A stretch of 64,000 nt of DNA, taken from the NCBI RefSeq assembly GCF_008245005.1, contig NZ_CP043427.1, forward strand, positions 992,001 through 1,056,000, in the 5' to 3' direction. The position numbers and the translations under genes are program-made. The stretch is from Campylobacter sputorum subsp. sputorum (GTDB lineage: Bacteria; Campylobacterota; Campylobacteria; Campylobacterales; Campylobacteraceae). The first letter of the stretch is position 1, and every line of letters begins with the position of its first letter. This document shows, piece after piece, positions 38,301 to 48,462 of the stretch. The notes beneath the pieces are model-generated. The model was not told the origin of the DNA. It ran no database searches and saw nothing but the letters and a program-made list of their open reading frames with translations.

Positions 38301-38340
38301 TCAAATTTCAATGATAATTAGAAATTTAGCGAAAGGTTAA
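35305..38340 (+). CDS. Hybrid sensor histidine kinase with degenerate receiver domains
   Basis: This 1011-residue protein has membrane segments near residues 10-27 and 295-315 enclosing a helical periplasmic sensor, possibly NIT-like (LKTAIEKEAQMGVLTL). The kinase core has the H-box NIAHEIQAPLQGI (H389), N-box LLDNAIKFTHDGG, a modified G1 box VEDNGGN and G2 box LGLGISKKLATLLGG. Three receiver-like units follow. The first two lack the phospho-acceptor Asp (IIFIRFDD, VIFIQLDP). The third keeps it in VLIIDINLPKL but has VKKS where the acidic pair should be. It is followed after 2 bp by the CinA-like gene. No response-regulator gene is adjacent, so its output partner is unknown. Confidence 0.85.
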   Translation: MKNTFKIVTSIPLLVLAIIFSYFIYSTYEKLKQNDEMKTTLKEYSTLKQLKTAIEKEAQMGVLTLDKTNSFNVEIFTNQIQKTNRLIQYAYGENLSENINIFLTKTSKIRQNPKLDNFEHLYAPYLEIYRYLNKEILEKLTTLLNYNAPLNINSFINYIIFSQDIITTTNLQRDYINNILITNTPISKNQKQFWLEIAYANTNVNPFILMSTNSKAQMLNIDPNDELNDLFQICSELKLNILFEAQNAEFKTPYRKWTEKTDDKLSILYQYNDIAYQNISTQLQQYEEFLENDIKIYILMLVLCGVFFIELIISLNRRNQIMKYFRYTLDTLKQKGYLDEKINFKFNSKKNIQYAFLNIDKSIKNMAYSISSLKKANQIKTDLLVNIAHEIQAPLQGIISYIDLIEKRYKNVITKNIKENAKNIFQIAKNIKETKNIENNQVLIKNIDFLPIKEFENTAQIFVLLASDKNIEFYVFIDPKLSSYINGDLVKIKEILINLLDNAIKFTHDGGKVILRVIKMDCNVKNEVKIKFSVEDNGGNINIEKIDQIFIETSINKEEYEKKYLNLGLGISKKLATLLGGELIFKNNSKTGNTFDFIINLKDTNINVPLNQYSLKIAVIESKSEEFNKILEIYLRSLGVDCEFFSNVEKLKPQYFDFDIIFIRFDDYMELKIKFNKPIIISVNYYILNSVKEEDMNQNIFYIDEPIKLTYIDKTLQNIMSVKKSNPNYIISNKIEKIDDKFNAKALVLTTDVTMQKLIKYMLSYLYIQTTIVTSIKELISEYTQLSYEVIFIQLDPTMQIDEHGIKSIIEFEKENAINHSPIIAITDNIIKRNDESIYGNGFDDLISQPLKINTLSRLLNKLIPQHKIIPNMQLRQTITAHYTKSSNVNKKDILIVKKSILDNNLMKNKFQEFFENIDVATSLNTFKKLIKEISYDVLIIDINLPKLNLDDIEKLLSNPDENANTHIKTVLMIDDKKSILEKHKNYFDNIIYNNTELNQISMIIRNLAKG

Positions 38341-38342
38341 TT

Positions 38343-39440
38343 ATGCAACATGGAATTTTAATTATTGGCGAAGATATCATACTAAATAGTTCGTTTTTAG
38401 CATATATATATGAAAAATACGAAGATTATTTTGGAGAAAAAGGCGTCATAAATTATATAAATAAAAATGACAAAAATCTACCTTTTAACATAGAACATTA
38501 CACTTTTGCTTATGATATACTAACCATTTTTACAACAGACGATAACTACCATATCGCAAGCAAAGTCCTTGCAACTCTTACAAGCGATATTTTAGAGTTA
38601 AAAGATGAAATGTTGGTTCCAAGCAAAGTTAGCAAATTTTCAAACGGAAGCTTTGTTTTAAAGATAAACAACGCAGAAGTAAATTTAATAAATGCAAATC
38701 CAACTCAAGATTTGCCTCCATTTTTAAGTAAATTTGAAAGAAATTTTGCTTATTTTTCTATATTTGATTTAGATAGTGAAAGTGCCAAAATATTGCTTGA
38801 ACCATTAGCAAAAACATATGATATAAATATAAATTTAAGTCAAATGGTTGCAAACTGGACTATAGTTAAAGCCATAGAAAATAAATTTGGTCAAATAGAC
38901 GGTTTTTTGCAAAGTGCTAAAAATCTTTTTTCACAAAAGATAATTCTCCAAAAAGATCCTATACAACACATCGCAAATACACTTATAAAAAAAGGGTTAA
39001 AGATAACATTTGCAGAGAGTTGTTCTTGTGGTTTACTTGCTGCTAAATTTGGATCTTATAGCGGTGTATCATCTGCATTTGATGGCTCTTTGGTAACTTA
39101 TGCAAATGAGATAAAATCCACTTGGCTTGGAGTTAAAGATGCAACTCTTCAAACTTATGGTGCTGTTAGCTCTCAGTGTGTCGAAGAAATGATAAGAGGA
39201 GCTTTGGTAGCAAGTGGGGCTAATTTTGCTATAGCAATTAGCGGTATAGCAGGTCCAGATGGCGGAAGCAAAGAAAAACCGGTTGGAACTGTATTTATAG
39301 GATCTGGCTCAAAAGATGGAAATATTATGGTAGAAAGATTTTTTCTAAAAGGCAATAGAAACTACATAAGAGAACAAAGTGCAACACTAGGCTTTTTATC
39401 ATTAATAAGACTAAGAAGCGATATATTTTTTGAAGAGTAA
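38343..39440 (+). CDS. CinA-like protein with C-terminal nicotinamide-nucleotide amidase domain
   Basis: The C-terminal 160 residues of this 365-residue protein are a clear CinA/PncC amidase domain: TFAESCSCGLLAAKFGSYSG, GSLVTYANEIKSTWLGV, YGAVSSQCVEEM and ISGIAGPDGGSKEKPVGTV. PncC-type enzymes deamidate NMN to NaMN in pyridine-nucleotide salvage. The N-terminal part starts GILIIGEDIILNSSF, matching the start of the CinA molybdopterin-binding-like domain, but is divergent. It starts 2 bp after the histidine kinase gene with an AAAGG site. Confidence 0.85.
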   Translation: MQHGILIIGEDIILNSSFLAYIYEKYEDYFGEKGVINYINKNDKNLPFNIEHYTFAYDILTIFTTDDNYHIASKVLATLTSDILELKDEMLVPSKVSKFSNGSFVLKINNAEVNLINANPTQDLPPFLSKFERNFAYFSIFDLDSESAKILLEPLAKTYDININLSQMVANWTIVKAIENKFGQIDGFLQSAKNLFSQKIILQKDPIQHIANTLIKKGLKITFAESCSCGLLAAKFGSYSGVSSAFDGSLVTYANEIKSTWLGVKDATLQTYGAVSSQCVEEMIRGALVASGANFAIAISGIAGPDGGSKEKPVGTVFIGSGSKDGNIMVERFFLKGNRNYIREQSATLGFLSLIRLRSDIFFEE

Positions 39441-39468
39441 ATTCAGTAGTTTATTAACTAGATTTAAC

Positions 39469-40529
<1,061 letters not shown>

Positions 40530-40533
40530 TATT

Positions 40534-41727
40534 TTGAATAAAAAAAAATCTTCAAAAAAGTGTGCTAAAATGCACACTTTTAAATGGTATATTTTCTGCG
40601 TTTTTATAATATTAGTTTTTTTTGCGGCCATTTATGGTATAGCAATAAATTCACAAAAAAATATCGAAGATAAAAATATAACAACTACGCAACAAATTTT
40701 AACTTCAAACAATCAAACCAACCCAAAAACAGATCAAATTATTTATAAGAAAAAAGAAGTTTTAGCAAAAGAAAAACACACACAGCAAAACACTAATTAT
40801 CCAAAATACCAAACAAACATACCATATCAAAAAATCCAAGAACAAGAGTTAGCAGAGCAAAATTTAAGTGAATTTTTTAAACTTTTAGATGCAAACCAAA
40901 GCACACAAATAAAAGATGAAAACAACACAATAGATAAAAATATATCAAAACAAATTAGTATTATAGATAGCCAAAAAAAATACGAAGATGAGGATTTAGA
41001 AAAGAAATCACAAAAAGCAATTTATGATACAACGGCAAAAACGCTAGATAGAAGAGGCAAAAAACCACTTCTTGCAATTATAATAGATGATGTTTCAACT
41101 TTTACACAAGCAGAGCTTATCAAAAAAATAAAATTAAAAATTACTCCATCTATATTTCCAGTATCAACAAATACTCCAAATACAGCTCAAATTGCAAATA
41201 AATTTAGTTTTTATATGATTCATCTACCAATGAGTGCGATTAATTATAAAAATGAAGAACCAAATACTATGCATATAACAGATAGTAAAGACCTGATGTT
41301 AAAAAGGATAAAAAAAATAAAAAAAGATTTTCCAAAGCTTAAATTTCTAAACAACCATACCGGAAGCGAATTTACATCAAACACTCAAGCTTTAGATAAA
41401 CTTATGAGTATTTTAAAATCCCAAGATATTGTGCTTCTTGATAGCAAAACAATAGCAAAAAGCAAAGTTAAAGATATAAGTAAAAAATACAATATGCCAT
41501 ATCTATCTAGGGATGTTTTTTTAGATAATATTCACTCTGAAATAGAAATAAAAACGCAACTCAAAGATGCTATAAATATAGCAAAAAAAAGAGGTTACGC
41601 CATAGCCATAGGTCATCCACACGATATAACTCTAAAAACTATAAATAAAAACATAGATATGTTAAAAGATGTAGAAGTTGTGTATGTAGATAGACTATAT
41701 AAGGAAATTTATGGATATATTAGATAA
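40534..41727 (+). CDS. Divergent polysaccharide deacetylase family protein (YibQ-like), membrane-anchored
   Basis: This protein of up to 397 residues has one membrane anchor (YIFCVFIILVFFAAIYGIAI), a long low-complexity Gln/Lys/Asn-rich linker, and a C-terminal NodB-fold domain of the divergent type. Domain motifs are LAIIIDDVSTFTQAELI, FYMIHLPMSA, LNNHTGSEFTS, YLSRDVFLDN and AIAIGHPHDITL. The start is uncertain. A TTG at 40534 has no good ribosome-binding site, and an in-frame ATG at 40570 lies inside a perfect hairpin. The family probably acts on envelope polysaccharide, but its substrate is not known. It overlaps dprA by 17 bp. Confidence 0.8.
   Translation: MNKKKSSKKCAKMHTFKWYIFCVFIILVFFAAIYGIAINSQKNIEDKNITTTQQILTSNNQTNPKTDQIIYKKKEVLAKEKHTQQNTNYPKYQTNIPYQKIQEQELAEQNLSEFFKLLDANQSTQIKDENNTIDKNISKQISIIDSQKKYEDEDLEKKSQKAIYDTTAKTLDRRGKKPLLAIIIDDVSTFTQAELIKKIKLKITPSIFPVSTNTPNTAQIANKFSFYMIHLPMSAINYKNEEPNTMHITDSKDLMLKRIKKIKKDFPKLKFLNNHTGSEFTSNTQALDKLMSILKSQDIVLLDSKTIAKSKVKDISKKYNMPYLSRDVFLDNIHSEIEIKTQLKDAINIAKKRGYAIAIGHPHDITLKTINKNIDMLKDVEVVYVDRLYKEIYGYIR
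40556..40581 (+). terminator. Hairpin after ilvC, inside the start of the deacetylase gene
   Basis: AAAAGTGTGC pairs perfectly with GCACACTTTT around TAAAAT, giving a 10-bp stem ending in T-residues 27 bases after the ilvC stop. It could end or attenuate ilvC transcripts and could also hide the ATG at 40570 of the next gene. Confidence 0.6.
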
Positions 41728-42481
41728 AATCCCGCAAGATCTTTTAAGACTAAAAAATCCACCTAAAACGCTATACTATAAAGGCAATACCGATTTGTTG
41801 CAAATGCCAAAAATTGCAGTCGTTGGTTCAAGAAAAATATCATTTTATACTAAAAATTTGATATCAAATTTATGCTTAAATCTTAAAAAATATGGCATTT
41901 GCGTAGTAAGCGGCGGTGCGATTGGATGCGATATAACAGCACACAAAGCCGCTTTTCCAAACACCATAGCTGTTTTTGCAAATGGTTTAAATATCATTTA
42001 TCCAAAAACAAATTCAAATTTAATAAATCAAATGTATGAAAATTCACTTGTTTTAAGTGAGTATGAGCCAGATGAGCCGCCATTTAAACATCGTTTTTTA
42101 GAGAGAAATCGTATAGTTGTCGCACTTAGTAAAGCCGTTGTCATAGCTCAGGGCGATATCGCTAGTGGCTCACTTTCAAGTGCTAAAATAGCCAAAGATT
42201 TAGGAATTCCTATATTTGTTTTTCCTCAAAGGATAGATGAAAGCAAAGGTACAAATTTGCTACTAAAACAAAAAGATGCGATACTTTTAGATGATTTTGA
42301 CGAATTTGGAAAGAAATTTGGCGATAACTTACAAGAAAATTTGCAAAAAGACGAAATGCTAGATTTTATAAAAAATAATTCAAATTTAACAGAGTGCTTA
42401 AATAAATTTGGAAGCAAAATTTACGAATACGAACTACTTGGAAAAATCAGTATAAATGGTTTTAGCGTGAGTGTGAAATGA
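41711..42481 (+). CDS. dprA: DNA-processing protein DprA
   Basis: DprA protects incoming single-stranded DNA and loads RecA during natural transformation. The 256-residue protein contains the Rossmann-type core: [64 protein letters not shown] and [14 protein letters not shown]. The C-terminal part is short, as in many epsilonproteobacterial DprA proteins. It overlaps the deacetylase gene by 17 bp and ruvX by 4 bp. Confidence 0.92.
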   Translation: MDILDKIPQDLLRLKNPPKTLYYKGNTDLLQMPKIAVVGSRKISFYTKNLISNLCLNLKKYGICVVSGGAIGCDITAHKAAFPNTIAVFANGLNIIYPKTNSNLINQMYENSLVLSEYEPDEPPFKHRFLERNRIVVALSKAVVIAQGDIASGSLSSAKIAKDLGIPIFVFPQRIDESKGTNLLLKQKDAILLDDFDEFGKKFGDNLQENLQKDEMLDFIKNNSNLTECLNKFGSKIYEYELLGKISINGFSVSVK

Positions 42482-42858
42482 TAGTAGCTATAGATGTTGG
42501 CTTAAAAAGAATAGGAGTTGCCATATCTTATGAAAATGGAGTAGTTTTGCCACTAAACGCAGTCATACGCAAAAATCGCAATCAAGCTTCAAAAGAAATA
42601 AGTCAGTTACTACAAGATTATAAAGCAAAAAAACTTGTTGTTGGTATCCCACTTGGCGGAAGTAGCGAAGATGAGATGACTAGACGCATAAAACACTTTG
42701 TAAATTTAATATATTTTGATGGTGAGATAATTTTTATTGATGAGAGTTTTTCAAGCAAGGAAGCTAGCGATTTTGCCGTTATAAATCATAAGAAAAAAGA
42801 TGGAAAACTAGATAGTTTAAGTGCAATGATAATACTTAAAAGATATATTGAAAATTAA
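42478..42858 (+). CDS. ruvX: Holliday junction resolvase-like protein RuvX (YqgF)
   Basis: This 126-residue RNase H-fold protein has [13 protein letters not shown] at the N-terminus, [19 protein letters not shown] in the middle, and [13 protein letters not shown] with the catalytic acidic residues, then [15 protein letters not shown]. Members process 16S rRNA ends in E. coli, and some cleave branched DNA. It starts within the dprA stop (4-bp overlap). Confidence 0.9.
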   Translation: MIVAIDVGLKRIGVAISYENGVVLPLNAVIRKNRNQASKEISQLLQDYKAKKLVVGIPLGGSSEDEMTRRIKHFVNLIYFDGEIIFIDESFSSKEASDFAVINHKKKDGKLDSLSAMIILKRYIEN

Positions 42859-42899
42859 CTTTAACTATATTTTAATGATTATAATTGTAATATAAACTT

Positions 42900-42920
42900 T
42901 ATAATTTCAATACGGGGGGG
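42900..42920 (+). promoter_or_regulatory. TATAAT followed by a G7 tract abutting the chemoreceptor start codon
   Basis: A TATAAT box at 42900-42905 would start transcription near 42912. A run of seven G follows at 42914-42920 and touches the ATG at 42921. A second TATAAT lies at 42880-42885. In a genome this AT-rich a G7 run is unusual; homopolymeric G tracts are the classical slippage sites of Campylobacter contingency genes. Confidence 0.55.
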
Positions 42921-44876
42921 ATGAAGAGCCTTTCACAAAAATTAACGCTATTGATAGTTGCTTGCGTTATAGTAGGTCTTGGCGTATTTTTTGTAATCAA
43001 CTATAATTCAACAAAAAATACAGTGGTGTATCTATATGACAATACAAGAAAAACAAACCTAGATACTGCTACTTTTTATGTAGATGAATACTTTACAAGC
43101 AGACTTTCCATAGTATCCAAATTTGCAGAGGAGATAGGAAAAAACAAAGCTTATATTCAAGAGCATTCTGCAATGTATGAACTGCAAAAAGCATTTTCAA
43201 CTTCGCCATACGAAGCACTATTTTTAGGCTATGCTCAAGATGGCAAAACCATCAAAACAGACCTAATTAAAAATAATAATGCATTTGTTATAAACAATTT
43301 TGATGGTAGAACAAGAGAGTGGTTCAAATCAGCCATGGAAACACAAAAACCGGGATTTTCAAAACCATACGAGGATATAACAACCAAAAAACTTACAACA
43401 ACAGCATTTGCTCCAGTATTTTCAAATGGTAAAATAGTAGGTGTAATAGGTGCAAATATTTTTCTAGATGATTTTCAAAATGAAGTTTCTAAAATAAAAG
43501 TAACCAAAACAACAGATATAGTTATAACAGATTTTGATAATACAATGCTTGTTCATCCAAATAAAGATTTAATAGGAAAACAAATTCCAGAGATAGAAAA
43601 TGCAATAAAACAAAGTTTAAGCGGAGAAAATGGCGGCATTGCTCATTATGACTTAAATGGAAAAGAAAGAGTGGCTATTTGCAAAAAAGACCCTATAACT
43701 ACGTGGAATTTGTGTTTAATAGCGGATGAGGAAGAATTTCAAAATGAACTCTCAAAAATAACAAATGCTCAAATTACTATGTTTAGTATTTTTATAATCA
43801 TACTAATAATCGTAGTTATAATAATCATAAAACAAGCCTTAAAACCAATCTCCATCATCCAATCAGGTCTAAACAATGTATTTAAATTTATCAATCACGA
43901 AACAAAAGATGCTAATACAATAAATGTAAAAACTAAAGATGAATTTGGAGCTATGGCAAAAGCTATTAATGAAAACATAGAAAAAACTAAAAAGAATTTA
44001 TCTGATGAAGAGATATTTATCAAGCAAGCTGATACATTTGTAGATAAGATAAAAGAAGGAGACTTCTTAGCATCATTTGAAGCAAATAGTAGTAATCCTG
44101 CTTTAAATGAACTAAAAAATACATTTAAAGAACTTCAAGTTGTATTAAAAGAAAGAATTGCTTCAAATGCACATGATTTATTAGATTTATTAAACTCTTA
44201 TGCAAATAAAGATTTCACAGCTAAATTAAATGATAATGGAATTATGTCTAAGAATGTTAATAATCTAGGCAATGAAATATCAAATATGCTTAAACAAAAT
44301 CTATCTCAAGCAGAAAGCTTACAACAAAAATCAGATCTATTATCTAAAGCAGTAGATCAAATAACAGCTTCAGCTAAAAAACAAGCCAGTTCACTTGAAG
44401 AAAGTGCAGCTGCTGTTGAAGAGATGAGTAGTTCAATGAACTCAATTAATCAAAAAACAACAGAAGTTATAGCTCAAAGTGAAGAGATTAAAAATGTTAT
44501 AACTATTATAAAAGATATATCAGAGCAAACTAACCTTCTAGCACTTAATGCTGCTATAGAAGCAGCAAGAGCTGGAGAAGCAGGAAGAGGATTTGCTGTT
44601 GTTGCTGATGAAGTTAGAAAACTAGCAGAAAAAACTGGTAAGTCATTAACTGAAATAGAAGCTAATGTAAATGTTTTAACTCAATCAATAAATGAGATGA
44701 GTGAAAGTATTAGAGAACAAACTGAAGCAATATCTATGATAAATAACTCTGTAGCTGATGTAGATGCTTTAACAAAAGAAAATGTTAATATTGCTAATAA
44801 TACATTTACTATCACAAAAGAACTTGATACTATGTCTAAAGATATAGTTGATAGTGTAAGGAAGAATAAGTTTTAA
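42921..44876 (+). CDS. Methyl-accepting chemotaxis protein with periplasmic dCache-type sensor
   Basis: This 651-residue chemoreceptor has membrane segments at about 8-28 and 286-306. The periplasmic double-Cache domain includes the typical [20 protein letters not shown] and [18 protein letters not shown]-like region and a cytoplasmic signalling domain follow, with the tip [20 protein letters not shown] and [16 protein letters not shown]. It senses small ligands, probably amino or organic acids, and signals through CheW/CheA. The start codon directly follows a G7 tract, so no normally spaced Shine-Dalgarno is present. It ends at a strong hairpin. Confidence 0.93.
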   Translation: MKSLSQKLTLLIVACVIVGLGVFFVINYNSTKNTVVYLYDNTRKTNLDTATFYVDEYFTSRLSIVSKFAEEIGKNKAYIQEHSAMYELQKAFSTSPYEALFLGYAQDGKTIKTDLIKNNNAFVINNFDGRTREWFKSAMETQKPGFSKPYEDITTKKLTTTAFAPVFSNGKIVGVIGANIFLDDFQNEVSKIKVTKTTDIVITDFDNTMLVHPNKDLIGKQIPEIENAIKQSLSGENGGIAHYDLNGKERVAICKKDPITTWNLCLIADEEEFQNELSKITNAQITMFSIFIIILIIVVIIIIKQALKPISIIQSGLNNVFKFINHETKDANTINVKTKDEFGAMAKAINENIEKTKKNLSDEEIFIKQADTFVDKIKEGDFLASFEANSSNPALNELKNTFKELQVVLKERIASNAHDLLDLLNSYANKDFTAKLNDNGIMSKNVNNLGNEISNMLKQNLSQAESLQQKSDLLSKAVDQITASAKKQASSLEESAAAVEEMSSSMNSINQKTTEVIAQSEEIKNVITIIKDISEQTNLLALNAAIEAARAGEAGRGFAVVADEVRKLAEKTGKSLTEIEANVNVLTQSINEMSESIREQTEAISMINNSVADVDALTKENVNIANNTFTITKELDTMSKDIVDSVRKNKF

Positions 44877-44884
44877 TTATAAAT

Positions 44885-44914
44885 TTAGATGTTAGAGAAA
44901 ACTCTAACATCTAA
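44885..44914. terminator. Bidirectional terminator between the chemoreceptor and HIT genes
   Basis: A perfect 13-bp stem, TTAGATGTTAGAG/CTCTAACATCTAA, with an AAAA loop between the convergent gene ends at 44876 and 44919. Confidence 0.8.
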
Positions 44915-44918
44915 GTGT

Positions 44919-45410
44919 TTATACTAAATTTAAATCACTAAAAGCTTTTTTTAATTTCTTATACAATTTTTCAAAATCAACTCCAGCTACTCTAGTTTCA
45001 CTTATGGTTGTGATAAAATTTGTATCACCTTTCCATCTTGGAACTAAATGATAATGCACATGCTCACAAATCCCAGCCCCAGCGTCAGCACCTAAATTCA
45101 TACCTATATTTACACCAGTTGCATTTAATGCTTCTTTTAAAATTTTAACTCCTAATTTTACATACAAACTCATTTCAAACCAAGTTTCATCATCTAAACA
45201 CCCTATGTTATCTATGTGTTCATACGGAATTACCATAAAATGCCCAGGAGAATATGGATAAAGATTCATAACACCAAAGCAGTGTTTTGCTCTAAAAAGC
45301 ACACCAAATTCATCATCTTTTTGAGGATTTTTTACTATATTACAAAAAACACAATCATCACTTTTTGTCTCAAAATACTCAGACCTCCAAGGTGCATTTA
45401 AATGGTTCAT
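44919..45410 (-). CDS. HIT-family hydrolase (AP4A phosphorylase-like)
   Basis: This 163-residue protein carries the histidine triad HVHYHLVPRW near residue 115 and an N-terminal CVFCNIV zinc-type motif. VMNLYPYSPGHFMVIPYEH leads to the triad. HIT enzymes cleave nucleoside phosphoramidates or dinucleoside polyphosphates; the exact substrate is unknown. It lies 2 bp downstream of trpC on the same strand, in a run of close genes from 48.5 kb. Confidence 0.9.
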   Translation of the reverse strand: MNHLNAPWRSEYFETKSDDCVFCNIVKNPQKDDEFGVLFRAKHCFGVMNLYPYSPGHFMVIPYEHIDNIGCLDDETWFEMSLYVKLGVKILKEALNATGVNIGMNLGADAGAGICEHVHYHLVPRWKGDTNFITTISETRVAGVDFEKLYKKLKKAFSDLNLV

Positions 45411-45412
45411 AT

Positions 45413-46195
45413 CTAACCTTTCATATATTTAATAGCCTTAGCTATATCATCTTGTCTCATAAAATATTCGCCTATCAAAAAGGCATCCACGCCAATTTTA
45501 TTTAAATTTACCAGCCCTTCATGAGAGCTAAGACCGCTTTCTGCTACAATGATTTTACCATTTGGAATCATAGGTATTAGCTTTTCACAAAGATCCATAT
45601 GCATATCAAAAGTTTGTAAATCTCTATGATTTATACCTATTATATTTACACCAGCAAAAATGGCCTTTGTGATATCTTCTTTATCATGAGCTTCGAGTAA
45701 TACTTCAATACCAAGGCTAAAAGCTAGTTCTACAAGTTTTTTCAACTCTTTTTTATCAAGAGCCTTTGCAATAAGCAGTATAAAATCAGCACCATATAAG
45801 TAAGCTTGTAAAACTTGGTATTCATCTACTATAAAATCTTTTCTTAAAAGCGGTATGCTTGTGTATTTTCTTATAAGTGAAAGATACTCTAAATTTCCTT
45901 TAAAAAAATGCGGTTCAGTTAATATAGATAATGCATTTGCACCATTTTTTTGATATATACTAGCTATATCAACTGGGTCGAAATTTTCCCTTATTATACC
46001 TTTGCTAGGGCTTGCTTTTTTGACTTCACAAATTAGTCTAAACGGCTCATCATTAGTTGATTTAAGGGCTTTTTTTACATCTCGTTGGATATTTCTTACA
46101 TTAAAAATAGTTCTACTTAAAATATCAAAAGGCAACTCTTTTTTTTGAATTTCTAAATCTTCTTTTGTTTTTTGTATAATCTCATCTAGTATCAT
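45413..46195 (-). CDS. trpC: Indole-3-glycerol phosphate synthase
   Basis: TrpC closes the indole ring in tryptophan synthesis. The protein is a TIM barrel of 260 residues. Motifs are [58 protein letters not shown] and VAESGLS. I start at the ATG at 46195, preceded by AAGGGG; a longer frame from 46216 adds residues unlike the family. The start overlaps the stop of the TPR gene by 4 bp. No other trp genes lie in the window. Confidence 0.94.
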   Translation of the reverse strand: MILDEIIQKTKEDLEIQKKELPFDILSRTIFNVRNIQRDVKKALKSTNDEPFRLICEVKKASPSKGIIRENFDPVDIASIYQKNGANALSILTEPHFFKGNLEYLSLIRKYTSIPLLRKDFIVDEYQVLQAYLYGADFILLIAKALDKKELKKLVELAFSLGIEVLLEAHDKEDITKAIFAGVNIIGINHRDLQTFDMHMDLCEKLIPMIPNGKIIVAESGLSSHEGLVNLNKIGVDAFLIGEYFMRQDDIAKAIKYMKG

Positions 46196-47445
46196 TTTGC
46201 CCCTTTTTTTAAGCATTCATCTATAAATTTTATATGTTCTTTTGCTTCTGGAGAGTTTATAAAATCTTCATTATTGATGATTTTAGATATAGTGTTTTTT
46301 GCGGCTTTGCAATCGCCTACTTTATACTCACCCCAAGCTATTGAATCAACTATATAAAACGATTCTGGATCAAGTTCATAAGCTTTTTTAGCTAGTTCTA
46401 ATCCTTTCTTAGCATCTATATCATGATCTATGAGTAAATAACCATAATAGTTATAAAAAATCGGATCATTTACTAAATACACGGATTTTTCAAAGTTATT
46501 AACAACTTCGTTTAAAATATTTTGATTTAGTTTATTTTTGCTATCTTCATACTTATAAATAGCCATTCTTGCTTGATAAATAGGTTCTTTTAAATTTTCA
46601 AATTTATGTTTTGCAAAATTATACGCATCATTAAATCTACCAAGTTTAGCATAAAGATCTACTAAGATATCATTTTGGGGATATTTTTTCTCAAGATATT
46701 TTACAGCCTTTTCATACTCTTTTTCTACTGCAAAAATTTGTATAATTGTCTGCAAATATCTCTCATCTAAAGAATCTTCATATAATTTTTCATAAATTTC
46801 TATAGCTTTTTTAGAATCATTACTTTTAAGATATAGCAATCCAGCAGCTTCACAAATCTCAACACTACAGCCATTTTTATCTATATAATCTCGTAAAATA
46901 CTAATAGCTTCTTTTGTTTTAAATAAATTTTTATCTAAAACCTCAACAATTGGCATTAAATTTTTTTCAATATTTTCTAACTCATAAGCTTTTTTTAAAT
47001 ACTTTAAAGAAGCTTCATAATCTTGCTCATATATATAAATCATACCAAGCATAGAGTAATTCTTGGCATCTTTATCTTTTTTTACAAGATCAAGTAATTT
47101 TATCTTTGCTAGATCAAATCTGCCCCTTAGGAGCATATCAGAAACATCTATCCTTATAAAATCGGGGTCATTTTTTAAAACAATCCTACCCTTTTTTAAA
47201 AGCTCTGCAAAATCACTAGATTTATTTACAAAAGCTATCTTGATAGACTCTTTTAAATATATTTTTTCATTTGTTTGTTTGTACAAATCAAGAAGTAAAG
47301 ATTTGGCTTCATCAAAATTTCCGCTATTTTCATATAAAAATGCTTGCATTAAATTAAATCTTTGTGTATCTTTTTTGTCTAGATTAAAACAAAATGCATT
47401 TACGCACAATACAAATATCAAGACAATTTTTTTACACCAATACAT
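46192..47445 (-). CDS. Exported tetratricopeptide-repeat protein
   Basis: This 417-residue protein has an N-terminal signal sequence ([16 protein letters not shown]). Multiple TPR-like helical repeats run through its length (for example [40 protein letters not shown] and [14 protein letters not shown]). It is probably periplasmic or lipid-anchored through the cysteine near residue 19, and should act as a protein-binding scaffold. GGAGAG precedes the ATG. It overlaps the YkgJ-type gene by 28 bp and trpC by 4 bp. Its partner is unknown. Confidence 0.8.
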   Translation of the reverse strand: MYWCKKIVLIFVLCVNAFCFNLDKKDTQRFNLMQAFLYENSGNFDEAKSLLLDLYKQTNEKIYLKESIKIAFVNKSSDFAELLKKGRIVLKNDPDFIRIDVSDMLLRGRFDLAKIKLLDLVKKDKDAKNYSMLGMIYIYEQDYEASLKYLKKAYELENIEKNLMPIVEVLDKNLFKTKEAISILRDYIDKNGCSVEICEAAGLLYLKSNDSKKAIEIYEKLYEDSLDERYLQTIIQIFAVEKEYEKAVKYLEKKYPQNDILVDLYAKLGRFNDAYNFAKHKFENLKEPIYQARMAIYKYEDSKNKLNQNILNEVVNNFEKSVYLVNDPIFYNYYGYLLIDHDIDAKKGLELAKKAYELDPESFYIVDSIAWGEYKVGDCKAAKNTISKIINNEDFINSPEAKEHIKFIDECLKKGAK

Positions 47446-47783
47446 TCTCTCTCCAATTCATCAAAATTATTTTTAAAATGACTCCAAAAAGGAAAAGTTT
47501 TACACTGATTTGGACGAAAATCGTAAATCGAGCAGTTTAAATTCTCTTCATCAAAAAATATACAAGCTTTTCCATTGTTATAATTTTTCTCTTTTAGACT
47601 AAATTTAAAACCAACTTTTATTAAATAATTATGTTTAAAATCATCGAAGCTAGTGTTTAAATGCTTACACAATGCAAAAATTTCATCTTTACTTATCCAT
47701 ATATAGCCGCTTTCTCCCGTGCAGCACTTTCCTCCGCACTTTTTGCAAGCACCACTATCAAAAGTAAAATCAAACTTACTCAT
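47418..47783 (-). CDS. YkgJ-family cysteine-cluster protein
   Basis: This 121-residue protein has the CKKCGGKCCTG N-terminal cluster and later CSIYDFRPNQCKTFPFW, the cysteine pattern of the YkgJ (zinc- or iron-chelating) family. The function of these proteins is not established. It overlaps both neighbours (8 bp with the methyltransferase gene, 28 bp with the TPR gene), so translation is coupled. Confidence 0.88.
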   Translation of the reverse strand: MSKFDFTFDSGACKKCGGKCCTGESGYIWISKDEIFALCKHLNTSFDDFKHNYLIKVGFKFSLKEKNYNNGKACIFFDEENLNCSIYDFRPNQCKTFPFWSHFKNNFDELERECIGVKKLS

Positions 47784-48462
47784 AATCCACGCTCAACAAA
47801 TCAGCTTTTGCAAATATTTCCTTTGCCAAAGGACTATAACCATCATCGCAATTTACAAAAATTGGCGGTAAAATTTCACATAAACTCTTAGAATTTTTTC
47901 TCGCCTCAATCAAAACAAGCTTTGAATTTTTTGTAGCTTTTGGATGCACGAATTGTACCTTATTTGTGTTAAATTTAAGATTACGAAGCAAAAAAAATAT
48001 CTCATTAATTCGCTTTGCGTCATAGCAAAAAATCAAAGTTCCATTTGGTTTTAAAAGTTGAAAACTTTTTTCTAAAAAATTTTGCAAATTTAAGTTAGAA
48101 CTATATCTAGAAAAGTTTTTGTGTAAATTTTTACTTTTTATAACTCCGTCGTGGTAAAATGGTGGATTTGAAACAATATAATCAAATTTAACATCTCCAT
48201 TCATATCTAAAAAATTGCCATTAATAATATCTGCTTTGATATTGTTTTCATTGGCATTTTTGATAGATAGTTCTATATTTTTTTCCAATATATCTATCAT
48301 GCTTAAAGAAATTTTTTCAAAGTCTCGTTTTAACAAAAGCCCTAAAATACCACATCCACAACCAACATCTAAAACATTGCCTTTTAGCTTTTTTATAAAA
48401 TTATAAAGCATTACCGTATCGCTGTTGTAGCGATATCCATCTTTTTCTTGAAAAAGTTTCAT
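47776..48462 (-). CDS. TrmN6-like tRNA1(Val) adenine methyltransferase
   Basis: This 228-residue class I SAM methyltransferase starts EKDGYRYNSDTVMLYNFI, the segment typical of TrmN6 (YfiC). It then has the SAM-binding VLDVGCGCGILGLLL and the adenine-N6 catalytic motif VSNPPFYHDG. TrmN6 methylates A37 of tRNA1(Val). Assignment within this group of closely related rRNA/tRNA methylases is by pattern. Its ATG overlaps the TGA of the restored coiled-coil frame by 4 bp. Confidence 0.8.
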   Translation of the reverse strand: MKLFQEKDGYRYNSDTVMLYNFIKKLKGNVLDVGCGCGILGLLLKRDFEKISLSMIDILEKNIELSIKNANENNIKADIINGNFLDMNGDVKFDYIVSNPPFYHDGVIKSKNLHKNFSRYSSNLNLQNFLEKSFQLLKPNGTLIFCYDAKRINEIFFLLRNLKFNTNKVQFVHPKATKNSKLVLIEARKNSKSLCEILPPIFVNCDDGYSPLAKEIFAKADLLSVDYE

